64,000 bases of DNA from Winogradskyella sp. UBA3174 (GTDB taxonomy: Bacteria > Bacteroidota > Bacteroidia > Flavobacteriales > Flavobacteriaceae). The notes below the pieces were generated by a model. It saw only the letters and a program-made list of their open reading frames with translations, did not search any database and was not told the DNA's origin. Below, piece after piece: positions 17,315 to 25,549 of this stretch (its first letter is position 1; the number at the start of each line of letters is the position of its first letter). Both the position numbers and the translations under genes were made by a program. The stretch is taken from assembly GCF_002364335.1 (NCBI RefSeq), contig NZ_DEXW01000025.1:1-64000 (forward strand). The letters run 5' to 3'.

Positions 17315-18220
17315 ATGACCGTTTTAATAACAGGAGCAACAGGATTAATTGGGCAGGAGATTGTAAAACAATGTCATGCAGAAGGAATTAATGTTCATTA
17401 TTTAACGACTTCAAAATCTAAACTTAGTACAACGGCTAATTATAAAGGTTTTTATTGGAATCCTAACAACAACGAAATAGATCACAGTTGTTTTGAAGGG
17501 GTTTCTGCAATTATTAATATGGTTGGTGCTTCTATTTCTAAACGTTGGACAGATGCTTATAAACTAGAAGTTCTTGAAAGTAGAACCAAAACCGCTCAGC
17601 TTTTACAAAACACTATCGAAGCATATAATTATAAAATAGAACACGTTGTTTCGGCTAGTGCTATAGGTATTTATCCAACGAGTTTAACTAACTATTACGA
17701 CGAAACCAATATACAAACTTCAGATAGTTTTTTAGGTGAAGTTGTGGAGCAATGGGAAACAGCTATAGACGGTTTTGAAACCTTAGGAATTAAGGTTGCA
17801 AAAATTAGAATTGGTTTAGTTTTGGCCAAAGATGGTGGTGCTTTACCAGAAATTATAAAACCTATGAAATTTGGTGCAGGTGCAGCATTTGGAAGTGGGC
17901 AACAATGGCAAAGTTGGATTCATGTCAAGGATTTAGCAGCACTTTTTATACACGCTTTACAAAATAATTTTGAAGGTATTTACAACGCAGTAGCACCAAA
18001 TCCAGTGAGTAACCAAGAGTTAACTAAGGTTGCAGCTAGTGTTTTGAGCAAGCCATTAGTTTTACCTAACATTCCTAAATTTCCCATGAAACTCGTTTTA
18101 GGTGAAATGCACATGCTATTATTTGAAAGTCAACGTGTCAGCTCCCATAAAATAGAAGCTGAAGGTTTTAATTTTAAGTTTGCAAATTTAAGACCTGCTT
18201 TAGAGGATTTGTTGTTGTAG
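17315..18220 (+). CDS. TIGR01777-type NAD(P)-dependent epimerase
   Basis: A 301-residue extended-SDR protein. The start at ATG 17315 gives MTVLITGATGLIGQEIV, the Rossmann GxxGxxG immediately at the N-terminus; an upstream in-frame TTG at 17231 adds an unrelated 28 residues and is rejected. Other family features are a VSASAIGIYPT block, WQSWIHVKDLAALFIHAL and YNAVAPNPVSNQEL. The family is conserved but its natural substrate is not known. Two overlapping near-consensus -7 elements (TACCTTTTG, TACCTTTAC) lie at about 17284-17301. Confidence 0.87.
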   Translation: MTVLITGATGLIGQEIVKQCHAEGINVHYLTTSKSKLSTTANYKGFYWNPNNNEIDHSCFEGVSAIINMVGASISKRWTDAYKLEVLESRTKTAQLLQNTIEAYNYKIEHVVSASAIGIYPTSLTNYYDETNIQTSDSFLGEVVEQWETAIDGFETLGIKVAKIRIGLVLAKDGGALPEIIKPMKFGAGAAFGSGQQWQSWIHVKDLAALFIHALQNNFEGIYNAVAPNPVSNQELTKVAASVLSKPLVLPNIPKFPMKLVLGEMHMLLFESQRVSSHKIEAEGFNFKFANLRPALEDLLL

Positions 18221-18288
18221 CCTTTTAAATGTTTAGAGTTTTATAAGAGCGTAATCCTCTTTAATTCACCTTTAAATTAGTTCATTGT

Positions 18289-18777
18289 TTAGTCTGTAAT
18301 TACAACTCCGCCAATCATTTCGTTTTCGGTTGGTTTCTCAAACCAAGTTTCCATAAAATCAAAGTTTTCTTTAGTAACTTCAAACTCAAATGTAGTTCCT
18401 TTTTCTTCATTTCTTTTTAGCACTCTATCTAGCCTCTTTGCTTTAGAAATGTCTAAAAAATGAGTTCTTAATTCATAGCCGTTAGCCTTTGCGAATTTTC
18501 TAAATTTCTCACGATGCTCAAATTTAGAAAGCCCTAAATCTAAGATGGTATCTGTTTTTGAGTTTTCTAACTGTGTCACTAAACCTACGATAATGTGTTC
18601 TGCTCTTTCAATTCTTTCTAGAAACCAATCTAAGCTGTCATCTGGTTTTTTATCTGGTATGAATAACGTGTTATTCCAAGTGTCTATTGAGAAGATTATA
18701 CCATTAATTCTTCTTTTTAACTCGTTGGAGTAAGTGGTTTTTCCTGAACCTGTGTTGCCTACTATTAGGTGAATCAT
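18289..18777 (-). CDS. P-loop ATPase/kinase (zeta-toxin/AAA_33-like)
   Basis: A 162-residue protein beginning MIHLIVGNTGSGKTTYSNEL, with Walker A GNTGSGKT at residues 7-14. It has an SIDTW element after strand 2 and a basic lid with KAKRLDRVLKRNEEK. This layout fits the small predicted kinases of the AAA_33/zeta-toxin-like group, which phosphorylate small molecules or sugars. No antitoxin gene is adjacent. The target is unknown. Confidence 0.75.
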   Translation of the reverse strand: MIHLIVGNTGSGKTTYSNELKRRINGIIFSIDTWNNTLFIPDKKPDDSLDWFLERIERAEHIIVGLVTQLENSKTDTILDLGLSKFEHREKFRKFAKANGYELRTHFLDISKAKRLDRVLKRNEEKGTTFEFEVTKENFDFMETWFEKPTENEMIGGVVITD

Positions 18778-18892
18778 TTTGTGTTAGCTTAGTTGTTTAA
18801 TAAAAAATTATTACTTTTTTTAGTAATACTATCAGTGTATTTTTTTTTCAAATGTTGCCTAACTTAGTTTAAGTATTAGACAGTAATTAATT

Positions 18893-19198
18893 TTATTTAT
18901 TACTATAGGTGGTTTTCTTATTCCATAATACATATCCAAAAAGTCCAACACCAATGATTAGTGTTTTTTTATTTCCAATAATCAAGTCTCCAAGTAATGC
19001 ACCAATAATTTGAGAAAACAGTATAGAACCTGCGAACCAACCATAAACAATCAATGCTCTAGTGCTATCCATTTTGAGGATTTCTCCAGTCATATATAGA
19101 AGTATTAATGTGCGAAGCCCATAATAAGCTGCTCTTTCTAACATCCTTGACAAACTGTAGTAAAAAGTATCTATATTGTGTTTTTGTATTCTATTCAT
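18893..19198 (-). pseudogene. N-terminal remnant of a POT/MFS peptide transporter
   Basis: The 101-codon frame begins like a peptide-transporter family protein: FYYSLSRMLERAAYYGLRTL then LYMTGE, with two further hydrophobic segments up to GDLIIGNKKTLIIG. Full members have about 450-500 residues and 12-14 spans. After IIGVGLFG the sequence changes to YVLWNKKTTYSNK and stops, and no continuation is found in any frame in the 110 bp downstream. This looks like a deletion remnant. It could be translated as a three-span protein but transport is unlikely. Confidence 0.65.
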
Positions 19199-19285
19199 TC
19201 ACTTTGTTGAGTTCATAAAACATTTCTAATATGTTTTTTTTAATTCCATTTAGTGAGAATTCCGTTTAGATATAAACTATAAGTT

Positions 19286-19515
19286 TTATTCATAAATCTA
19301 ATCATCTTTTAGAATTTGCATAAAGCTTTTTCCATGTTGGTTTTTCAGCATCAATATCCATTTCCATATTTTCACAAAAATCTTGAATATCTTCTGTGTT
19401 CGCAATCATACTTTTCAAAAAAGCGGAAAGACTGATGTTTTTTCATTCAGATTTATTTGTATCAATTTTTTTTTTTAAACTATTCAAGGAATTTTGCAAA
19501 CTCAAATCTTGACAT
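19286..19515 (-). pseudogene. Decayed DUF7660-like gene
   Basis: The remnant can be read on the minus strand in pieces. It begins MSRFEFAKFLE from 19515. After a frame change it reads NSLKKKIDTNKSE, an in-frame TGA where the family has Trp, then KNISLSAFLKSMIANTEDIQ and a PTWKKLYA block. After a second frame change it reads ILKDD, an in-frame TAG, and IYE with a TAA at 19286-19288. The order WxN..L..FL, a D in the middle, PxW, and a final ILxxxxIYE matches my memory of the small DUF7660 family. Two frameshifts and two stops make it a clear pseudogene if the family call is right. Confidence 0.6.
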
Positions 19516-19685
19516 ATTAAATAGATTTTTTCTACATGCTATACAACTCTCTACGTACAATATCTATTACTCTCATCCCAAGATATCTTGAGAATAAAAC
19601 ATTTCTTAGAATTCATAAAGCTAATAAATAATGAGAAGAATTTTATACGTAAAGTCAAGTATTTTAGAAGATAAAAAGCAAAAAA
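19516..19685. other. Non-coding AT-rich stretch upstream of the decayed gene
   Basis: No supported gene is seen here or in 19199-19285. The only distinctive element is the 12-bp palindrome CAAGATATCTTG at 19579-19590. Together with the two pseudogenes, the whole 18778-19685 interval holds no intact gene. Confidence 0.5.
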
Positions 19686-20477
19686 CTACCTTAAATACAC
19701 ATTAGTAACCAAGCGCTCTACTGTTGGGTGATCATTGCCACCAGCAGCTTCTATTGTGATGTTTAGAGATTCTGTATGGTCTATATACGCCATGGTCATT
19801 AGGGTTTTGTCTTTAGAGATTATGCCCATATTAATCATTTCTCCTTCTACATCTGCCCACATTTGGTAGTCGTGGTCTGCATCTAATTCTGGTAAGCGTT
19901 CTGTGTTTATGACTACAGATTTTGCTTTGTGATTAATATAACTGATCACTTTAGCATTTGGCATTAAATCATTGCCACTTAAAATGTATTGTTCGGTGTC
20001 AGCGTTTACAATACCTTTGAAAAATGTATTGTTACGTTCTAATTCTGTGTTTAATGTTTCTATAGTGGTATTTAACTCTGTGTTATTAACTTCTACGGTT
20101 TGTAATTGTTGCTGTACATCATTGAGTTGTGAGTACATCCAAAAACTACCAACTAACAATAGCGCTGTAACACTTGCTGCAATACCTAAATAGAATTTAG
20201 TATTCGTATCTTTTTGTAATGCAACAATTAGAGTGTCTTTAGATTTTGGTGGTTTTATAGCGTCTAAAAGTTGTGACTTTACAAATTCTGGTGGAGCAAT
20301 CGTGTTTTCTAAACCGATACGCTCAAAATCTTCTTCGAGTAAGTTAAAATGCGCTTTTAATTCGGTATCAGATAGAAGTAATTGCTCAATTTGTTCGCAT
20401 TCTTTTGCATTGAGTTCTCCGAGCATGTATTGCTCTAATAATCCGTCTTCTAATAGCGTCTTCTTATCCATCATCAT
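19686..20477 (-). CDS. Anti-sigma factor (RskA/anti-sigma-K-like)
   Basis: A 263-residue protein. The cytoplasmic N-terminus has an anti-sigma-type start (LLEQYMLGELNAKECEQIEQ), a single membrane span at about residues 95-113 (GIAASVTALLLVGSFWMYS), a coiled-coil segment (LNDVQQQLQTVEVNNTELN), and a C-terminal RskA-like domain with DHDYQMWADVEG. It should hold the ECF sigma factor encoded just upstream, with which it overlaps by 4 bp. No HxxxCxxC zinc site is present. The start could be any of three consecutive ATGs. Confidence 0.9.
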   Translation of the reverse strand: MMMDKKTLLEDGLLEQYMLGELNAKECEQIEQLLLSDTELKAHFNLLEEDFERIGLENTIAPPEFVKSQLLDAIKPPKSKDTLIVALQKDTNTKFYLGIAASVTALLLVGSFWMYSQLNDVQQQLQTVEVNNTELNTTIETLNTELERNNTFFKGIVNADTEQYILSGNDLMPNAKVISYINHKAKSVVINTERLPELDADHDYQMWADVEGEMINMGIISKDKTLMTMAYIDHTESLNITIEAAGGNDHPTVERLVTNVYLR

Positions 20478-21028
20478 AGCGCGTTTAGTATAAGTAACAT
20501 GAAACTTAAAGTCTCTACATATGTTTCTCTAAGCTTTTTTAGGGCTTGTCTTATGTAAGATTTAAACGTACCCAAAGGTACATTCATTGCTTTATGTGCT
20601 TCTCTATGTGTTAGACCTTTAAAGTAAACGAGCTCTATGGCTTCTTTGTGATGTGCCTCTAATGTAGAAACAGCACCATTGAGTTCTAAATACTCTGGGT
20701 CTATACTAATAGCCTCTTCTTTTTTATTATATACACTAAAATCATCGGTTTGGATGAGTGGATTATTTTTTCTGAGCACATTTAGCGTTTTATTTTTCGC
20801 AATGCGATACACCCAAGTATAAAAACGGCCTTTGTTAATGTCGTAGCTTTCTGCCTTTTCCCAAACGGTCATAAATGTTTGCTGAAGTAAATCTTGGGCT
20901 TTGCCTTCATCTCTTATCATTTTTAAAATAACACTATAAATGGCGCCAGAATATTTGTCATATAATGCTGATAGCGCTCGCTCATCCTTGATTCTTAAAA
21001 GTTCAATAAGTTTGCTGTCGTTTTGCAT
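20474..21028 (-). CDS. ECF-type RNA polymerase sigma factor
   Basis: I chose the start MQNDSKLIELLRIKDERALS at 21028 (184 residues), which matches the usual ECF N-terminus; the frame is open up to 21127, adding a hydrophobic and less family-like segment. Region 2 contains LYDKYSGAIYSVILKM and DLLQQTFMTVWEKAESYD with WVYRIAKNKTLNVLR. Region 4 is LEAHHKEAIELVYFKGLTHR and a helix-turn-helix to LGTFKSYIRQALKKLRE. The overlap with the anti-sigma gene shows the usual sigma/anti-sigma pair. Confidence 0.93.
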   Translation of the reverse strand: MQNDSKLIELLRIKDERALSALYDKYSGAIYSVILKMIRDEGKAQDLLQQTFMTVWEKAESYDINKGRFYTWVYRIAKNKTLNVLRKNNPLIQTDDFSVYNKKEEAISIDPEYLELNGAVSTLEAHHKEAIELVYFKGLTHREAHKAMNVPLGTFKSYIRQALKKLRETYVETLSFMLLILNAL

Positions 21029-21157
21029 TAATGTTAAAGATTTCCCAAAAGTAAAGTGATGCTCATCCATATCTAACATCACTGTGTAAATATAAATGAA
21101 AGCACTTAAAAAATAAGATAAGTGCATTAAATAATTTAATCGATAATTAAAAAAATC

Positions 21158-21670
21158 ATGAAAAAATTAGTATTTATTTTAACAGCGTTTGTAGCATTAA
21201 CATTTACACAAACAGCTACGGCTCAAAAAACAATTGTAGATGTTGCTGTAGGTAACGAAGATTTCTCAACATTAGTAGTTGCTTTAAAAGCTGCAGATTT
21301 AGTTAATGCTTTACAAGGAGATGGTCCTTTTACAGTTTTTGCACCAACAAACAGTGCCTTTGCAAAAATTGATAAAGATGCTTTAGCAAATCTATTAAAG
21401 CCAGAAAATAAGGCAGCATTAGCAAACGTATTAACATATCATGTTATTCCTGGTAAATTAATGGCAAGCGACGTTGTTGCAGCATTAAAGAAAGGAAACG
21501 GAAAAGTAGAACTAAAAGCTTTAAATGGAACTGTATTAACAGTGATGTCTAAAGACGGTAAAATTTGGCTAAAAGACCAAGCAGGAAATTATAGTGAAAT
21601 TACAGCTACAGATGTTGCAGGAAGCAATGGTGTAATTCACGTTATCGATACTGTAGTAATGCCTAAATAA
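21158..21670 (+). CDS. Secreted fasciclin-domain protein
   Basis: A 170-residue protein with a signal peptide ending QTATAQ and a single FAS1 domain (about residues 28-168). Motifs are FSTLVVALKAADLVNALQG, PFTVFAPTNSAFAKI and the H2-like NGVIHVIDTVVMP. FAS1 domains mediate adhesion or surface interactions. It is divergent from the sigma factor gene, and such pairs often have the fasciclin gene under control of the adjacent ECF sigma, though that is an inference here. Confidence 0.92.
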   Translation: MKKLVFILTAFVALTFTQTATAQKTIVDVAVGNEDFSTLVVALKAADLVNALQGDGPFTVFAPTNSAFAKIDKDALANLLKPENKAALANVLTYHVIPGKLMASDVVAALKKGNGKVELKALNGTVLTVMSKDGKIWLKDQAGNYSEITATDVAGSNGVIHVIDTVVMPK

Positions 21671-21782
21671 GTTTTAGTGTTTGTTTGACACATTACTACA
21701 AGTAGCTATTAATTAGATGTTGATTGTTGATGATAGTAAATTAATAGCGAGGCAATTTTAGAAATAGAATTGCTATGAAAAG

Positions 21783-21814
21783 AAAAGCACTTACAGAAAT
21801 GTAAGTGCTTTTTT
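21783..21814. terminator. Bidirectional terminator between fasciclin and yceI genes
   Basis: A perfect 12-bp stem (AAAAGCACTTAC) with loop AGAAAT is followed by TTTT. It sits between convergent genes ending at 21670 and 21835. Confidence 0.9.
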
Positions 21815-21834
21815 AATTTTTAACTGAAGTTTAA

Positions 21835-22488
21835 TTACCCTTTGTTAGCTACTAGAGTTACTTTTAATTCAATATCATCGTTGATAAATTTATCACCTAA
21901 ATTATCAAAAAACGATTTAGAACCATGTTTTACATTCCATTTAGAACGGTCAATAGTAAAGGTATCGCTTGTTAGCATCATCAGATCATCTTTCATTTCT
22001 GTGCTTACAGGAAAGCTGATATTATTTGTAGCATCTTTCATTGTCAAGTTACCAGAAAGCATTGTTATACCATCTACAGTTTCAATACTAGTAACTTCAA
22101 ATTTTGAAATAGGGTACGTTTCAACATCAAAAAAGTCAGCACCTTTTAAATGACCTGCTAATTTAGCATTTCCTTCTTTTTCAACTGGTATGTCTATTAC
22201 AGTAATACTATTCATGTCAAACGTAAATTTTCCACTTTCGATAGCGTTATCTTTTACTTGTATATTACCTCTAGAAATGGCAATAGCTCCGTTATGAGAA
22301 CCTGTTGGTTTAAAACCAGTCCACTCAATCATAGACGTGTCTGTATTAACATTGTAATTTATAGCTGCGTCCTCTGCAACTGCAGCTGCTTCTGCTTCTT
22401 TTGTTTCAGCTTCTTTGGCTTTGTCAGCACAACTTGTCGTTGCAATTAGTGTTATAACTGCGAAAATTTTTAAAAATGATGTTTTCAT
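21835..22488 (-). CDS. YceI family lipoprotein
   Basis: A 217-residue protein with a lipoprotein signal (TTSCAD) and an Ala/Glu-rich linker, then a YceI lipocalin-like domain (about residues 45-215). Typical blocks are SMIEWTGFKPTGSHNGAI, GHLKGADFFDVETYPIS and TIDRSKWNVKHGS. YceI proteins bind isoprenoid-type lipids in the periplasm. A perfect -7 element TAACTTTG on this strand is at 22520-22527. Confidence 0.92.
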   Translation of the reverse strand: MKTSFLKIFAVITLIATTSCADKAKEAETKEAEAAAVAEDAAINYNVNTDTSMIEWTGFKPTGSHNGAIAISRGNIQVKDNAIESGKFTFDMNSITVIDIPVEKEGNAKLAGHLKGADFFDVETYPISKFEVTSIETVDGITMLSGNLTMKDATNNISFPVSTEMKDDLMMLTSDTFTIDRSKWNVKHGSKSFFDNLGDKFINDDIELKVTLVANKG

Positions 22489-22570
22489 GTAAGTGTTATT
22501 TTAGTTTTGTTTTAATTCGCAAAGTTAAGAATAAGATAAGCTTAACATATATAAAAAAATGTTAATGACA

Positions 22571-22604
22571 TTTTGACATTTTTATAATAATGGCAGTACT
22601 TTTG
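22571..22604 (+). promoter_or_regulatory. Near-consensus promoter of grpE-dnaJ
   Basis: TTTTG at 22571-22575 and TACTTTTG at 22597-22604 are separated by 21 bp, which matches the Bacteroidota -33/-7 consensus (TTG, TAnnTTTG). The predicted transcript has a leader of about 45 nt before the grpE ATG. I see no CIRCE element. Confidence 0.72.
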
Positions 22605-22653
22605 CCATCTGTAAATCAAAGATTTAAATTTTAGTTTAAAAAGACAGCTCAAA

Positions 22654-23193
22654 ATGAGTAAAAAAGATAAAAAAAACGAGGTTGAAGAACCACAAATAGA
22701 AGATACAGCAACAGCAACTGCTGAACCCTTAGATACAAGGTCTGTAGAAGAGCAATTACAAGACCAATTACTCGCAGAAAAAGACAAATTCATGCGTTTG
22801 TTTGCTGAATTTGAAAATTATAAAAAGCGAACAAGTAAAGAACGTATAGAATTATTTAAAACAGCTAGCCAAGATTTAATGATTTCTATGTTGCCCGTTT
22901 TAGATGATTTTGAGCGCGCTCTATTGCATATAGAAGACGATAAAGAGGCTGAAGAATTGCGCAAAGGAGTCTTATTAATTTACAATAAATTGGTAAATAC
23001 TTTAGAACAAAAAGGCTTGTCTAAAATTGAAGTAAGACAAGGAGATACTTTTAACGCAGATAATCATGAAGCAGTAACTCAAATTCCTGCGGCAAGTGAC
23101 GATTTAAAAGGAAAGATTATTGATATTGTTGAGCCTGGATATAAATTAGGAGAAAAAGTGATTCGTTTTCCTAAAGTAGTTATTGGACAATAA
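22654..23193 (+). CDS. grpE: Nucleotide exchange factor GrpE
   Basis: A 179-residue GrpE that releases ADP from DnaK. An acidic N-terminus is followed by a long coiled coil (LAEKDKFMRLFAEFENYKKR then TSKER) and the C-terminal beta domain with VRQGDTFNADNHEAVTQIPA and PGYKLGEKVIRFPKVVIG. The dnaJ gene follows after 68 bp and shares its promoter. dnaK is not in the window. Confidence 0.96.
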   Translation: MSKKDKKNEVEEPQIEDTATATAEPLDTRSVEEQLQDQLLAEKDKFMRLFAEFENYKKRTSKERIELFKTASQDLMISMLPVLDDFERALLHIEDDKEAEELRKGVLLIYNKLVNTLEQKGLSKIEVRQGDTFNADNHEAVTQIPAASDDLKGKIIDIVEPGYKLGEKVIRFPKVVIGQ

Positions 23194-23261
23194 TATAAAA
23201 GTATAGTTTTTCGCTATTGCGGAAATGAATTAAAAGATACCCACTTTTGTGGGCAGTAAAC

Positions 23262-24377
23262 ATGAAAGAAGATTACTACGAGATATTAGGTATTACTAAA
23301 GGTGCTACTGATGCAGAAATAAAAAAAGCGTATCGTAAGATGGCTTTAAAATATCATCCGGATAAAAATCCTGATAATACAGAAGCAGAAGAGAAATTTA
23401 AAAAAGCAGCTGAAGCTTACGAAGTTTTAAGTAATGCAGACAAAAAAGCACGTTACGACCAATTTGGTCACCAAGCCTTTGATGGCGGAGGTGGCTTTGG
23501 TGGTGGTGGAGGTGGTATGAATATGGATGACATATTCAGTCAGTTCGGCGATATTTTTGGTGGTGGTGGAGGCGGTTTTAGCGGCTTCGGTGGAGGCGGA
23601 AGACAGCGTGTTGTAAAAGGGAGTAACTTAAGAATTAGAGTTACACTTTCTTTAGAAGATATTGCTAATGGTGTTGAGAAGAAAATAAAGGTAAAGCGCA
23701 AGAAACAAGCGTCTGGCACAACCTACAAAACTTGCAGTACTTGTAACGGTGCTGGTCAAGTCACTAGGGTGACCAATACTATTTTGGGTCGTATGCAAAC
23801 GGCTTCGGCTTGTCCAACATGTGGTGGAGCTGGTCAAACAATTGACAAGAAACCTGCTGATGCAGATGCACAAGGTCTAAGAGTTGAGGAAGAAACTGTT
23901 ACAGTAAAAATCCCTGCAGGAGTAGAGGATGGTATGCAACTTAAAGTTACAGGAAAAGGTAACGATGCACCAGGAAATGGTATTGCAGGAGATTTATTAG
24001 TTGCCATACAAGAAGAGGTACATTCAACTTTAAAACGCGAAGGCGATAATTTACATTATGATATGTATGTGAGCCTTCCAGATGCAATTTTAGGAACGTC
24101 TAAAGAGATTGATACGGTTGGTGGTAAAGTTAGAATTAAGATAGAGGCAGGTGTACAATCTGGTAAAATATTAAGACTTAGAGGTAAAGGTATTCCTAGT
24201 ATTAATGGCTACGGTAAAGGTGATTTATTAGTGCATGTAAACGTTTGGACACCAAAGACTTTAAGTAAAAAACAGAAAGAATTTTTTGAAAGTGTTAAGG
24301 AAGATGAGCATTTTGAGCCTAAACCAGAAAGTTCGGATAAATCTTTTTTTGAAAAAGTAAAAGATATGTTTTCATAA
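23262..24377 (+). CDS. dnaJ: Chaperone DnaJ with reduced zinc domain
   Basis: The start is ATG 23262 (MKEDYYEILG), giving 371 residues; the upstream in-frame TTG adds five unrelated residues. The J-domain has HPD in KYHPDKNPDN, followed by a Gly-rich region (about residues 72-115) and the substrate-binding C-terminal domains. Only two CxxCxGxG motifs are present (CSTCNGAG and CPTCGGAG), where E. coli-type DnaJ has four; from memory this reduction is shared by other Flavobacteriia. It works with GrpE and DnaK in protein folding. Confidence 0.95.
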   Translation: MKEDYYEILGITKGATDAEIKKAYRKMALKYHPDKNPDNTEAEEKFKKAAEAYEVLSNADKKARYDQFGHQAFDGGGGFGGGGGGMNMDDIFSQFGDIFGGGGGGFSGFGGGGRQRVVKGSNLRIRVTLSLEDIANGVEKKIKVKRKKQASGTTYKTCSTCNGAGQVTRVTNTILGRMQTASACPTCGGAGQTIDKKPADADAQGLRVEEETVTVKIPAGVEDGMQLKVTGKGNDAPGNGIAGDLLVAIQEEVHSTLKREGDNLHYDMYVSLPDAILGTSKEIDTVGGKVRIKIEAGVQSGKILRLRGKGIPSINGYGKGDLLVHVNVWTPKTLSKKQKEFFESVKEDEHFEPKPESSDKSFFEKVKDMFS

Positions 24378-24415
24378 AAGGTTCTAATTCAGAAAAAATA
24401 TTATCTTTGATTTAT

Positions 24416-24445
24416 CGCTAATGCTAATTAGCGGTAATTTTTCTT
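24416..24445 (+). terminator. First terminator after dnaJ
   Basis: A 7-bp stem, CGCTAAT with ATTAGCG, and loop GCTA is followed by GTAATTTTTCTTTTT. It lies about 40 bp after the dnaJ stop. Confidence 0.6.
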
Positions 24446-24463
24446 TTTCATAGCAATTTTTTT

Positions 24464-24496
24464 CCCATCCTTATCTAACCATAAGGGTGGGTTTTG
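24464..24496 (+). terminator. Second, stronger terminator after dnaJ
   Basis: An 11-bp stem (CCCATCCTTAT with ATAAGGGTGGG, one T-G pair) with loop CTAACC is preceded by a T run and followed by TTTT. The two hairpins act in tandem between dnaJ and the ABC transporter operon. Confidence 0.8.
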
Positions 24497-24620
24497 TATT
24501 TTAAAGCAAATCATATTCATTTCTCATAAAAAAAAGCATAACTATTAGTGTTAAATGTTCTTCAATTCTTTAACATTTAATATATTTACGTACTAACCCT
24601 ACTATAAAATCACGCTATAT

Positions 24621-25547
24621 ATGAATGACTTATTAGTCGCTAATTCTGTGTCTAAAAACTATGGAGACTTTAAAGCATTAAATCATGTCTCTATTTCCGT
24701 TCCAAAAGGAAGTATTTTTGGATTATTAGGTCCAAATGGAGCAGGTAAAACAACCTTAATCCGTATCATTAATCAAATTACAATGCCAGATGAAGGTTCT
24801 GTACTATTAGATGGTCAGCCATTAAAGGCAGAACATGTTAGAGATATTGGTTATTTACCTGAAGAACGTGGTTTATATAAGTCTATGAAGGTTGGTGAGC
24901 AGTGTTTGTATTTAGCACAGTTAAAAGGCTTAAGTAAATCTGAAGCAAAAACAAGATTAAAATATTGGTTTGATAAATTAGAGATAGGTGATTGGTGGAA
25001 CAAAAAAATCCAAGAACTAAGTAAAGGTCAAGCTCAAAAAATACAGTTTGTTGTTACGGTTTTACACCAACCAAAATTATTGATTTTTGATGAACCTTTT
25101 TCTGGTTTCGATCCTATTAACGCGAATTTAATTAAGGATGAAATTTTGCAATTAAGAGATGAAGGTGCTACAGTTATATTTTCTACACATCGTATGGAGT
25201 CTGTTGAAGAATTGTGCGATCATATTGCTTTAATTCATAAATCGAATAAAGTTTTAGACGGAAAATTAACTGACATTAAACGTGAGTTTAAAACAAATAC
25301 TTTTGAAGTTGGGTTACAATCATCAAATAGAGATCTAGTCTTAGATAAGATAAAAAGTAAGTTTGAGGTGCTTCCTGCTACATTCAAAAATTTAAATGAT
25401 GATATTAAGTTTAATATTAAATTGAACACAGATAGTTCTCCAAATGATTTGTTATCATTTTTAACTGCTAAAGCAGAAGTGCATCACTTTGTTGAAGTGA
25501 TCCCTTCAGCAAGCGATATTTTTATTCAAACTGTAAAAAATAATTAA
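24621..25547 (+). CDS. ABC transporter ATP-binding protein (NatA-like)
   Basis: A 308-residue ATPase. Walker A is GPNGAGKTT near residues 39-47, the signature is LSKGQAQKIQF (variant of LSGGQ), Walker B is LLIFDEPFSGFDPI, and the H-loop is FSTHRME. A C-terminal DUF4162-type extension follows. It pairs with the permease 3 bp downstream to form an ABC-2 exporter of the NatAB type. The start is preceded by a near-consensus -7 element TATATTTA. Confidence 0.93.
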   Translation: MNDLLVANSVSKNYGDFKALNHVSISVPKGSIFGLLGPNGAGKTTLIRIINQITMPDEGSVLLDGQPLKAEHVRDIGYLPEERGLYKSMKVGEQCLYLAQLKGLSKSEAKTRLKYWFDKLEIGDWWNKKIQELSKGQAQKIQFVVTVLHQPKLLIFDEPFSGFDPINANLIKDEILQLRDEGATVIFSTHRMESVEELCDHIALIHKSNKVLDGKLTDIKREFKTNTFEVGLQSSNRDLVLDKIKSKFEVLPATFKNLNDDIKFNIKLNTDSSPNDLLSFLTAKAEVHHFVEVIPSASDIFIQTVKNN

Positions 25548-25549
25548 TA

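Noticed and set aside
18289..18777. Zeta toxin of a toxin-antitoxin pair
   Set aside because: The P-loop fold is similar, but there is no adjacent antitoxin-like gene and the protein is shorter than zeta toxins.
19631..19705. 24-codon plus-strand ORF beginning MRRILYVK
   Set aside because: It overlaps the end of the anti-sigma gene on the opposite strand and has no recognisable features.
21029..21127. Extra 33 residues at the N-terminus of the ECF sigma factor
   Set aside because: The segment is hydrophobic and unlike sigma N-termini, and the internal ATG fits the family; a start at 21079 remains possible.
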